From contig NZ_OAOQ01000024.1 of NCBI RefSeq assembly GCF_900207575.1, positions 1 to 47,541 on the forward strand: a stretch of 47,541 nucleotides of DNA. Direction: 5' to 3'. The notes beneath the pieces are model-generated. The model did no database searches. It was given only the letters and a program-made list of their open reading frames with translations, and was not told the DNA's origin. This DNA comes from Cereibacter ovatus (GTDB lineage: Bacteria > Pseudomonadota > Alphaproteobacteria > Rhodobacterales > Rhodobacteraceae). The position numbers and the translations under genes were made by a program. Shown here piece after piece: positions 40,889-47,541 of the stretch; the first letter of the stretch is position 1; every line of letters begins with the position of its first letter.

Positions 40889-43798
40889 TTAGCCGCGCGG
40901 CATTCCCAGCGCGACCATCCGGCTGCCCTTGCGATAGCGCAGTTCGTTGGTGGTGATCGCGGCGACCACGCCCCCGTCAAGCCGGTCCCCGACGCGAACC
41001 TTGACGTAGCGCCCGTTTGCCTGCCGTACCAGCGCATATCGGTTCGAGGGCGTGCCATAGACCCCGATCAGGTTCATCTTCGACAGGTTGATCGCGTTGT
41101 CGAACGTGGCCTTTTGCGCGACATTGGCCTTGGTCGGGATGCGCGGCGCGGCGGCGCGGGCAACTTCGGGTTCGTCCTCGGGCTCGGCTTCGGGTTCGGG
41201 CTGGACGCGGATTGCGGCAGGCGGGGTGGGGGTCTGGACCACCGCCGCCACCGCGGCCTCGATGGCACGCGAGAAATCGTTCGGCCGCGCCGCGGGCTTG
41301 CGCGATACGGCAATCGCCAGCGGGCTGATCGCCCCCGATGTCGGCACGATGGCCTGCGGTTCGGTCTCGGGCCGGGGGGCAGGCGCGACCAGCGATGCCG
41401 ACTGCACTGATGCCGCCGCGGGCGCAGGCACGGCATCTGCCGGTCGGGCGCGGGGGCGCAGGCTGGCGGTGCGGGGGTCACCCGGGTCTGCCGGGGGCGG
41501 GGCGATGGCTGCATCTTCGGCCGGGCGTTCCGGGCGGGGCTTGGGTCGTTTTCCGATCAGCGCGGGATCGGCGGCGACCGGCGCGGGTTCGGGCGCGGTC
41601 TGGGCCGGGGGCGGAAGCGTGGCGCGGGCCGCGGGCGCCGTAGCGCCGGGAAAGATCGAGCCCGGAGACGGCTGCGCCGCCGGTTCTGCGGCGGCGGCGG
41701 CGGTCGGCTCGGCGGGGGGTTCTTGCGATGCGGGATCTGGGGCGGGGGTCTCGGTTCCGGGTCTGCGGGGCGGCAGGATCGGCGGCTTGCCGGCGATCAG
41801 CAGGAAGTCCCCGGGGGCAAGGATCCCTTCGGGGGTCGGCCGGATCAGCCCGGCCTCGTCGAATTCATAGCTGATCCCAAAGGGCGGCGGCGGCAGCGGC
41901 GGCCCGGGCGCGGCGTCGGGGGCGGCCGCGGGCGGCGGCAGGGCCAGCGCATCCAGAGACGGCGGCGGCGTGTCCATCGTCGTCAGGAAAATCTCGTCCT
42001 GCGGTGTTTCGGTCGGGTCGGCTGCCCTTGGGGTGGCGCCGCTGGCTGCGGTTCGGGCGGCGTCCGGCGCGGTCTCGGCGGGGGGAGTTGCTGTCTCTGG
42101 CTGCGTCACCGTCGCGGCCGGTTCGGCCATCGGTGCAAGATCGGCCTCATCCTCGGGCGGCAGGTCGGCCAGCATCTCCGCCTCGATCGCGGCAGGGTCG
42201 TCGCCCTCTGCCAGCGCGACCGCGGTCTCTGTCGGCGCATCGTCCGCGGTCAGATAAAACGACGACCATGCCGCAACGGCCGCCAGCACCAGAAGCAGGA
42301 CCGCCGTCAGGATCAACCCCAGATGGCGCGGCTTGCCGCGCTGTGCCGGCCGGGTCGGGAAGGTGCCGAAGGGTTGGCCCGCGCGGGCGGTGGCAGGTTC
42401 GGGCGGCGCAAGGGGGGCTGCCGCGGGTTGCGGCTTGCGGTTCCTTACGCCCGGAATCCCAGGGGCCGTGACAGACAGTTCTGGCAGGGCCGCGCCCGCA
42501 GGTGCGGGGCCGGCCGGAAGCGTCCGCGGCCTTGCCGAACGGCCGGTGCCGGGGCGGAGCGGCGGCTCGGGCGGCTGCGTTCCGGCGCGTGGCGCCTTCG
42601 GCTCGGCCGTCAGCCGCGGCGAGGGCCGGGCGGTTGCCGGTTCGGCCACAAGGCGGCGGCTGGCAAAGGCGCCGGGCGGCAGATCGGGCACATCGTCGTC
42701 GGCATCAAGCTCGACATAGGGCGCTTCGGGAATTTCCGGCGCGGTCACATCCGGTTTCGGCGCCGCGAACGGGGCCTGCTTTGCCGTCGTATCCGGCTGC
42801 GATGGCACGAACGGGGGCAGATCGCGTGCATCCACGATGGGGCGATCCTGCGGATCGTCCTCGGCGGGGATGCGGTCCGTGCGGACCAGGGGCGGCGGCA
42901 CGAAGTCCTCGGCCGGCGACGGCGGGGCGGCGGGGCCTTCATCGGGCGGCGGGACATCCGCCAGCGTCTCGGGTTCCGGCTCTGGCGCGGGCAGGGGGGC
43001 GGCGGCCTCGGACGGGGCAAGGCCCGCCAGCGGATCTGAAGGGGCCGGCATTTCCTCGCCGGCAGGCGCCGCTTCGGCCAGCGGTGCCGCGGTGTCGAAC
43101 GATGTTTCCGCGGCCCGGGGCGTCACGGCCTCGGGCTGGTCGGCGACAGGCTCTGGTTCCGACGCGGGCACAGGCTCCTGCGTGGATTCCACGGCGGGCA
43201 GCCATTCGTCGTCGGCCGTGGCTGGCGCTTCGTCCATGACATCCGCGACCCCCGAAGCGGCAAGCCGAATCGGCTCACTGTCACGCTCGACCCGTTCGCC
43301 TTTCGGCAGACGCCTCTGCACATTGGTGACGGTGCCGAACCACGGCTCGCGCGGGAACTGGCCTTCGGGGATCGCCACGAAGCAGACCGGGTTCAGGCCG
43401 TGCTGATCGGCGAAACCCTCGGCCTCGTCCAGCGTTTCGCGCGCGACGACGGCAAGGCGGACCTGATCCCCATCGGTCTCGAAATCATAGACCAGATCCT
43501 TGACTTCATAGGGGGTCAGCCCGTCCAGACCCTCGCGGATCTGCGCCCGGCGGCTGGTGCGGTCGGGGCCAGGGGCGGTCAGCGTGGTGTAAAGGATCTG
43601 CGAATTCGGGATCACGACCTTGGTCGCAAGCGTCTCGTCGCCGGCCATCTCGGTGGCCTGCGCAGCAAGTGCGGCCATGACCTCGTCCATGTCGGGCGCA
43701 TCGAAGCGCGCCGCGCCCATGTCAGTCCACCCGTCCGGCTGGCGCCGGAGCAGAACGGCGGCCTCGGACGTCAGGTTGAGAGCAAATCTCGGTTTCAT
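40889..43798 (-). CDS. 969-residue PilM/PilP-like single-pass membrane protein with Pro/Ala-rich regions
   Basis: The N-terminus (about 1-175; MKPRFALNLTSEAAVLLRR, LYTTLTAPGPDRTSRRAQIR) resembles the actin-like cytoplasmic domain of PilM/GspL proteins. A 300-residue Pro/Ala/Glu-rich stretch follows, then one membrane helix (about 493-515, GLILTAVLLLVLAAVAAW), a second Pro/Ala-rich outer region, and a short C-terminal domain (last ~65 residues: KMNLIGVYGTPSNRYALVRQ, VGDRLDGGVVAAI) like the PilP/GspC beta domain. This layout suggests one protein linking a cytoplasmic assembly base to an outer-membrane secretin, as PilM-PilN-PilP do together. No other pilus or secretion gene is nearby. Domain assignments are by resemblance. 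Confidence 0.6.
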   Translation of the reverse strand: MKPRFALNLTSEAAVLLRRQPDGWTDMGAARFDAPDMDEVMAALAAQATEMAGDETLATKVVIPNSQILYTTLTAPGPDRTSRRAQIREGLDGLTPYEVKDLVYDFETDGDQVRLAVVARETLDEAEGFADQHGLNPVCFVAIPEGQFPREPWFGTVTNVQRRLPKGERVERDSEPIRLAASGVADVMDEAPATADDEWLPAVESTQEPVPASEPEPVADQPEAVTPRAAETSFDTAAPLAEAAPAGEEMPAPSDPLAGLAPSEAAAPLPAPEPEPETLADVPPPDEGPAAPPSPAEDFVPPPLVRTDRIPAEDDPQDRPIVDARDLPPFVPSQPDTTAKQAPFAAPKPDVTAPEIPEAPYVELDADDDVPDLPPGAFASRRLVAEPATARPSPRLTAEPKAPRAGTQPPEPPLRPGTGRSARPRTLPAGPAPAGAALPELSVTAPGIPGVRNRKPQPAAAPLAPPEPATARAGQPFGTFPTRPAQRGKPRHLGLILTAVLLLVLAAVAAWSSFYLTADDAPTETAVALAEGDDPAAIEAEMLADLPPEDEADLAPMAEPAATVTQPETATPPAETAPDAARTAASGATPRAADPTETPQDEIFLTTMDTPPPSLDALALPPPAAAPDAAPGPPLPPPPFGISYEFDEAGLIRPTPEGILAPGDFLLIAGKPPILPPRRPGTETPAPDPASQEPPAEPTAAAAAEPAAQPSPGSIFPGATAPAARATLPPPAQTAPEPAPVAADPALIGKRPKPRPERPAEDAAIAPPPADPGDPRTASLRPRARPADAVPAPAAASVQSASLVAPAPRPETEPQAIVPTSGAISPLAIAVSRKPAARPNDFSRAIEAAVAAVVQTPTPPAAIRVQPEPEAEPEDEPEVARAAAPRIPTKANVAQKATFDNAINLSKMNLIGVYGTPSNRYALVRQANGRYVKVRVGDRLDGGVVAAITTNELRYRKGSRMVALGMPRG

Positions 43799-43961
43799 TT
43801 CGCGGATCTAGCACAGTTGGCGCAGCCACGGGGAGTCCGCGCCGCAGCGCCCACGGTGTTACAGCAGGATTTTGCCGAATGAAAGGAAAACACCCAAGGA
43901 TCGGCTTGCCGGAAGCGTCACAGAGGGCGAACCTTCAACGCAGCAACAAGGAATCCCACAG

Positions 43962-44651
43962 ATGCGCATTGCCAAAGTCCTGACCGTCGCCGCGCTGCTT
44001 GCGCTGCCCGCCGCCGCGACCGCGGCCGAGACAGCCCGTCTGACCGTGACCGGCACGGGGGTTGTGGCGGCCCGCCCCGACATGGCCACCATCTCGCTGG
44101 GGGTCACCACCGAGGGCGAGACTGCCACCGAGGCGATGGCGCGCAACTCTGAAGAGCTGGGCCGGGTGCTGGCCCGCCTGCGCGAGGCCGGGATCGCAGA
44201 GCGGGATCTTCAGACCTCGGGGCTGTCGCTGAACCCGAACTGGACCCATCCCGGCGATGGCGGCGCGCCGCAGATCCGCGGCTATGTCGCGTCAAACCAG
44301 TTGACCGTTCGGGTCCGCACGCTGGATCGGCTGGGCGAGGTGCTGGACCGGGCGGTGTCGGACGGGGCGAACACGCTGCATGGTGTCACCTTTGGGCTGA
44401 CCGATCCCGAGCCGGCGCTGGACGAGGCACGCAAGCGCGCGGTAGCCCGTGCGCAGGCGACGGCGCGGCTTCTGACCGAGGCCGCGGGCGTCAGGCTTGG
44501 CCCGGTGGTGTCGATCAGCGAGGGCGCGGGCCATGAACCGCCCCAGCCGATGTATCGCGAGGCGGCGATGTCCGCCGCCCCGGTTCCGGTGGCCGAAGGC
44601 GAGATCGAGACCATGGCGCGGGTGACGATGGTTTTCGCTCTTGATCAGTAG
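43962..44651 (+). CDS. Exported SIMPL (DUF541) domain protein
   Basis: 229 residues. Signal peptide to about residue 22 (AAATAAETA), then the SIMPL domain with VTGTGVVAARPDMATISLGV, GVTFGLTDPEPALDEARKRAV and AVARAQATARLLTEAAG. Related to oxidative-stress protein YggE and to BP26 of Brucella, which forms periplasmic rings. ATG 43962 follows a weak AAGGAA. It is transcribed away from the 969-residue gene, 163 bp apart. Confidence 0.88.
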   Translation: MRIAKVLTVAALLALPAAATAAETARLTVTGTGVVAARPDMATISLGVTTEGETATEAMARNSEELGRVLARLREAGIAERDLQTSGLSLNPNWTHPGDGGAPQIRGYVASNQLTVRVRTLDRLGEVLDRAVSDGANTLHGVTFGLTDPEPALDEARKRAVARAQATARLLTEAAGVRLGPVVSISEGAGHEPPQPMYREAAMSAAPVPVAEGEIETMARVTMVFALDQ

Positions 44652-44683
44652 GTTAAGGGACGACTCTGCGACCGCACCTTAAC
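44652..44683. terminator. Inverted repeat between convergent SIMPL and metY genes
   Basis: GTTAAGG and CCTTAAC are perfect 7-bp arms with an 18-nt centre, starting at the base after the SIMPL stop; metY ends 26 bp to the right. It may serve as a weak terminator for both genes. Confidence 0.45.
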
Positions 44684-44709
44684 TTTGCAGCCTGGACCTT
44701 TTGCAGATC

Positions 44710-46002
44710 TCAGGCGGTGGCCTTGGCCAGCGCCTGATCCAGATCGGCGATCAGGTCGTCGGCATCCTCGATGCCGATCGACAGTCGCACCACGTTCGGC
44801 GCGGCACCGGCCGCCACCTGCTGTTCGGGCGTCAACTGGCGATGGGTGGTCGAAGCCGAATGGATCACCAGCGAGCGCGTATCGCCAAGGTTCGCAACAT
44901 GGCTGAACAGGTGCAGCGAATCCACCAAGCGAACGCAGGCGTCATAGCCGCCCTTGATCGCGAAGGTGAACAGCGCACCTGCGCCCTTCGGGCAGATCCG
45001 CGCCACACGGTCATGCCAGGGCGACGAGGGCAGCCCGGCATAGGTCACATGGTCCACCCGCGGGTCGGCCTCAAGCCAGGCCGCGATTTTCTTCGCGTTC
45101 TCGACATGGCGCGCCATGCGCAGGCTGAGGGTCTCAATCCCCATCAGCGTGTAATGCGCGCCCTGCGGGTTCATCGTCATGCCCAGATCGCGCAGACCGA
45201 CCGCGATTGAATGGAAGGTATAGGCCATCGGCCCCAGCGCCTTGTGGAAGACAAGGCCGTGGTAGGCGGGCTCGGGTGCGGACAGGCTGGGGAACTTGTC
45301 CGAGGCCGACCAGTCGAACTTGCCGGAATCGACGATCACGCCGCCGGTGACGGTGCCGTTGCCGGTCAGGTATTTGGTGGCGGAATGAACGACCAGCGTT
45401 GCGCCATGTTCGATCGGGCGGCACAGCCACGGCGTGGCGGTGGTGTTGTCCACGATCAGCGGCAGGCCCACGCGGTTTGCGACCTCGGCCACCGCATCCA
45501 GATCGGTGATGACGCCGCCCGGATTGGCGATGGTCTCGCAGAAGATCGCGCGGGTGTCGTCGTCCACCGCGGCCTCGATGGCGGCCGGATCGTCGAAATC
45601 GACGAATTTGGCCGACCAGCCAAAGCGTTTGATGGTCTGGCTGAACTGGGTGATCGTTCCGCCGTAAAGCCGGGTCGAGGCGACGATGTTGCGCCCCGGC
45701 CCCATCAGCGGAAACAGCGCCATGATCTGCGCCGCGTGCCCCGACGAACAGCAGACCGCACCCGCGCCGCCTTCCAGCGCCGCCACCCGGTCTGCCAGCG
45801 CCTGCACCGTGGGATTGGTCAGACGCGAATAGATATAGCCCACCTCTTCAAGGTTGAAGAGCCGTGCGGCATGCTCGGCATCGCGGAACACATAGGCGGT
45901 GGTCTGATAGATCGGCACCTGCCGCGCGCCGGTGGCCGGATCGGGTTTGGCGCCGGCATGGATCTGAAGCGTGTCGAAGCCAAGTTTGCGGTCGTCGGTC
46001 AT
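44710..46002 (-). CDS. metY: O-acetylhomoserine aminocarboxypropyltransferase (sulfhydrylase)
   Basis: 430 residues, normal for MetY and longer than cystathionine gamma-synthase. The pyridoxal lysine is Lys210 in HSATKYLTGNG; YSRLTNPTVQALADR, CCSSGHAAQ and the DNTTATPWLCRP block are conserved. It makes homocysteine directly from O-acetylhomoserine and sulfide in methionine synthesis. I found no SAM riboswitch in the 87 bp upstream. Confidence 0.93.
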   Translation of the reverse strand: MTDDRKLGFDTLQIHAGAKPDPATGARQVPIYQTTAYVFRDAEHAARLFNLEEVGYIYSRLTNPTVQALADRVAALEGGAGAVCCSSGHAAQIMALFPLMGPGRNIVASTRLYGGTITQFSQTIKRFGWSAKFVDFDDPAAIEAAVDDDTRAIFCETIANPGGVITDLDAVAEVANRVGLPLIVDNTTATPWLCRPIEHGATLVVHSATKYLTGNGTVTGGVIVDSGKFDWSASDKFPSLSAPEPAYHGLVFHKALGPMAYTFHSIAVGLRDLGMTMNPQGAHYTLMGIETLSLRMARHVENAKKIAAWLEADPRVDHVTYAGLPSSPWHDRVARICPKGAGALFTFAIKGGYDACVRLVDSLHLFSHVANLGDTRSLVIHSASTTHRQLTPEQQVAAGAAPNVVRLSIGIEDADDLIADLDQALAKATA

Positions 46003-46089
46003 GGGTGCCCCCTGCTGTTGTGGCGCGAAAGCTAGGGGAAAGCCCGCGGCCGCACAACCGGCGACGCAGGCTGTCTGCGCCCGGCCGGG

Positions 46090-47085
46090 TCAGCGCAGCC
46101 AAAGCCCGGCGCGGCGCAGCATATGACGGATCGCCTGTTCGCGGCGCGGCAGGTCGGCGCGGTCGAACAGCGCACGGGCCTCGGCGCCCTTGCCTTGATA
46201 GAGAAAGCGCCGGAACGGCTCGTGTGCCTTCAGCACCTTCTTCACCGGGTTGGGCGCCGAGACGCGCAGCGCGGTTTCAACCGCAAGATCGCTTTCGCGG
46301 GCGAACAGCAGCGGCATCAGCCGCCAGTGGCAGGTCACCGCCCCGTCCAGTCCGGACAGCTCGGGCCCGGGGCGGCCGCCCCCCAGCGCATGAATGACCA
46401 GCGGCAGCGCGATCTGGTCAAGCCAGGGGTAAAGCGGCTGCCCCAGAAGTTCCGCCGGCGGGTCGTCGCGAATGGTGCGGGCGATGTCGTGAAACAGCGC
46501 GCCAAAGCGGCGCGGGCTTTGGTGAAAGAACCAGCCGGCATTGAAATAGAGATGCCGGCGCCAGTGGTCTTCGGGCTGCGTCCGGTCGAGTGTCGGCTCG
46601 ATATCCAGCCCGAAGCGGTCGTAAAGCGCGGCCCAGATCCGTCCCAGCGGTGGGCCATAGATGTCCGGATCGGGCCATGAGCCCTCGCACCGGACCGAGG
46701 CCGAGGGACGGGCAAAGTCAAAGGAAACCTGCGACAGGCCCCCCGTCACCAGCGTGTCGGTGTCGAGAAACAGGAACGGCTCGTCCGGCAGGGCACGCAG
46801 GGCCTCGATCTTGTTGCCATTGGGGTAGCTGGCACCGAATGTCGTGTTCTCGAACGGCAGGATCGTCGCGCCCAGATTGTTCAGCAGCGCCCTGACCGCG
46901 GGATCGTCGATGCGGGGATCGTCCGCCCACAACGGGCCGGGTTGCGGTTCGGCCAGATAAAGCCTGCCGGCAAAGTCCGGATCGGCTGCGCGCAGCGATG
47001 CCGCCAGCAGGACGGCTTCATATTGCAGCCGGCCTTTCTGCACGACCGCAAGAATGTTGAAGCGGGACGGGACGGCAAGCGTCAT
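46090..47085 (-). CDS. Glycosyltransferase-like protein, unassigned family
   Basis: 331 residues. The Rossmann-like start (NILAVVQKGRLQYEAVLLAASL) and a DxD-type motif near residue 107 (PFLFLDTDTLVTG) are those of GT-A nucleotide-sugar transferases; YFNAGWFF near residue 185 is common in such enzymes. The sugar and acceptor are unknown. I chose ATG 47085; a TTG five codons upstream is weaker. No polysaccharide gene cluster is nearby. Confidence 0.65.
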   Translation of the reverse strand: MTLAVPSRFNILAVVQKGRLQYEAVLLAASLRAADPDFAGRLYLAEPQPGPLWADDPRIDDPAVRALLNNLGATILPFENTTFGASYPNGNKIEALRALPDEPFLFLDTDTLVTGGLSQVSFDFARPSASVRCEGSWPDPDIYGPPLGRIWAALYDRFGLDIEPTLDRTQPEDHWRRHLYFNAGWFFHQSPRRFGALFHDIARTIRDDPPAELLGQPLYPWLDQIALPLVIHALGGGRPGPELSGLDGAVTCHWRLMPLLFARESDLAVETALRVSAPNPVKKVLKAHEPFRRFLYQGKGAEARALFDRADLPRREQAIRHMLRRAGLWLR

Positions 47086-47235
47086 GGCATTTCCGGGCAA
47101 GGGGCCGCGCGACTATAGAAGCGCACCGCCCCGATCACAATTCAGGTGCGTCGCCAACGACCGATCGACCGCAGGCTGTCGCCATTTGTATTGACCCAGT
47201 GGAAATCTGCTCCTGCTACAAGGAGGAAGGTGGCA

Positions 47236-47446
47236 ATGAGTGTGATGATGGACGACCCGATCAAGCGGTGGACGGCGAAGCGCAGTTGAAGGAGACCGTG
47301 GCGCCAGTGGCGCCGCGTAAGCCCCGGAAACGCGCTCGTGGTGGAGATCATTCAAGGCAAGACAACGGTGGCCGAGGCCAGCCGCGCCTATGATCTCTCG
47401 CCTTCTGAGATCGAGGGTTGGGTTGAGGACGCGAAGCGAGCCATGC
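47236..47446 (+). pseudogene. IS3-type transposase accessory gene, broken
   Basis: ATG 47236 follows AAGGAGGAAGG and reads MSVMMDDPIKRWTAKR, then stops at once (TGA 47287). The same frame resumes after the stop with ALVVEIIQGKTTVAEASRAY and SEIEGWVEDAKRAM, the sequence that normally continues it. About 45 extra bases with a stop lie between the two parts, and a second element cuts the gene at 47447. This resembles the small first protein of an IS3-family element, but my knowledge of its intact form is from memory. Confidence 0.65.
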
Positions 47447-47541
47447 TGAACCGCGCCGGGTTTGCCGGAGGCTCCAACTCGTGAGAAGGATGGAGCATCA
47501 TGAGCAAGACCACGAACAAGTTCTCCCCTGAGGTGCGCGAG
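47447..47541 (+). mobile_element. IS3-family element inserted in the broken transposase gene, cut by the window edge
   Basis: The element appears to begin TGAACCGCGCCGGGTTTGCC at 47447, a terminal inverted repeat style seen in IS3-family elements, followed by a leader and the transposase start at 47500. Its right end is beyond the window. Confidence 0.6.
47500..47541 (+). CDS. IS3-family transposase OrfA, first 14 residues
   Basis: MSKTTNKFSPEVRE, the typical start of an OrfA helix-turn-helix protein. The gene continues past the window. GGATGGAG lies upstream at 47488-47495. Confidence 0.65.
   Translation, partial: MSKTTNKFSPEVRE

Noticed and set aside
46003-46089. SAM-II riboswitch before metY
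   Set aside because: Alphaproteobacterial methionine genes often have one, but the 87-bp leader is too short and I saw no matching conserved core.

Overview
The window is high-GC DNA from an alphaproteobacterium, most likely a member of the Rhodobacterales (Rhodobacter/Paracoccus type). The evidence is the gene set: an FdxA ferredoxin next to a CarD regulator, a DUF6476 membrane protein, an Anbu proteasome-like operon, an RpoH sigma factor, NnrU and an FnrL-type operator. Both edges lie in IS3-family transposase sequence, so the window probably ends where an assembly broke at repeated insertion sequences. Nearly all of the interior is ordinary, densely packed chromosomal housekeeping DNA; no tRNA, rRNA or CRISPR array was seen.

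Layout. 1-800: an IS3-family end that has landed in a remnant of a Mu-like prophage. 938-1430: a small membrane protein followed by three tandem 93-bp repeats that each carry a terminator-like hairpin. 1469-3665 (minus): mtnA, DUF1178 and a Nudix hydrolase. 3920-6119 (plus): glutathione peroxidase, an HDAC-like deacetylase and RNA 2',3'-cyclic phosphodiesterase, overlapping end to start. 6296-8384 (minus): NnrU and Kdo transferase. 8555-9598: a dihaem cytochrome c peroxidase behind an FnrL box. 9775-15285: a cobalamin riboswitch and a B12/cobinamide uptake operon (btuB-F-C-D-cbiZ) in which btuB is frameshifted. 15366-18558: a hybrid histidine kinase with a DUF6476 protein, divergent from an RluA pseudouridine synthase. 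18807-21290: rpoH, a DUF2585 protein and a host-attachment-family protein. 21315-25825 (minus): oligoendopeptidase F, then an ATP-dependent DNA ligase coupled to its partner exonuclease. 25997-29934 (plus): ATP-grasp, alpha-E, transglutaminase and Anbu. 30049-31271 (minus): alpha/beta hydrolase and SCP2. 31348-36256 (plus): TPR protein, SUV3-like helicase, S4 protein, ferredoxin and CarD. 36321-38174: divergent cobS and cobT. 38608-43798 (minus): a Kef-type antiporter and a 969-residue PilM/PilP-like Pro/Ala-rich membrane protein, with 14 perfect heptamer repeats between them. 43962-47085: a SIMPL protein, metY and a glycosyltransferase-like protein. 47236-47541: a broken transposase gene with a second IS3 element inserted in it.

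How the parts fit. Several genes serve cobalamin. The riboswitch-led transporter and CbiZ would import B12-type corrinoids and convert salvaged cobinamide to cobyric acid, and CobS/CobT complete the nucleotide loop. The least understood biochemical unit is the four-gene Anbu operon (25997-29934), which joins a peptide-ligase-like ATP-grasp, an alpha-E protein, a transglutaminase/protease and a self-compartmentalising protease homologue. The most unusual sequence-level items are the frameshifted btuB, the heptamer tract at 40758, the terminator-bearing tandem repeats at 1158 and the 969-residue scaffold-like protein at 40889.
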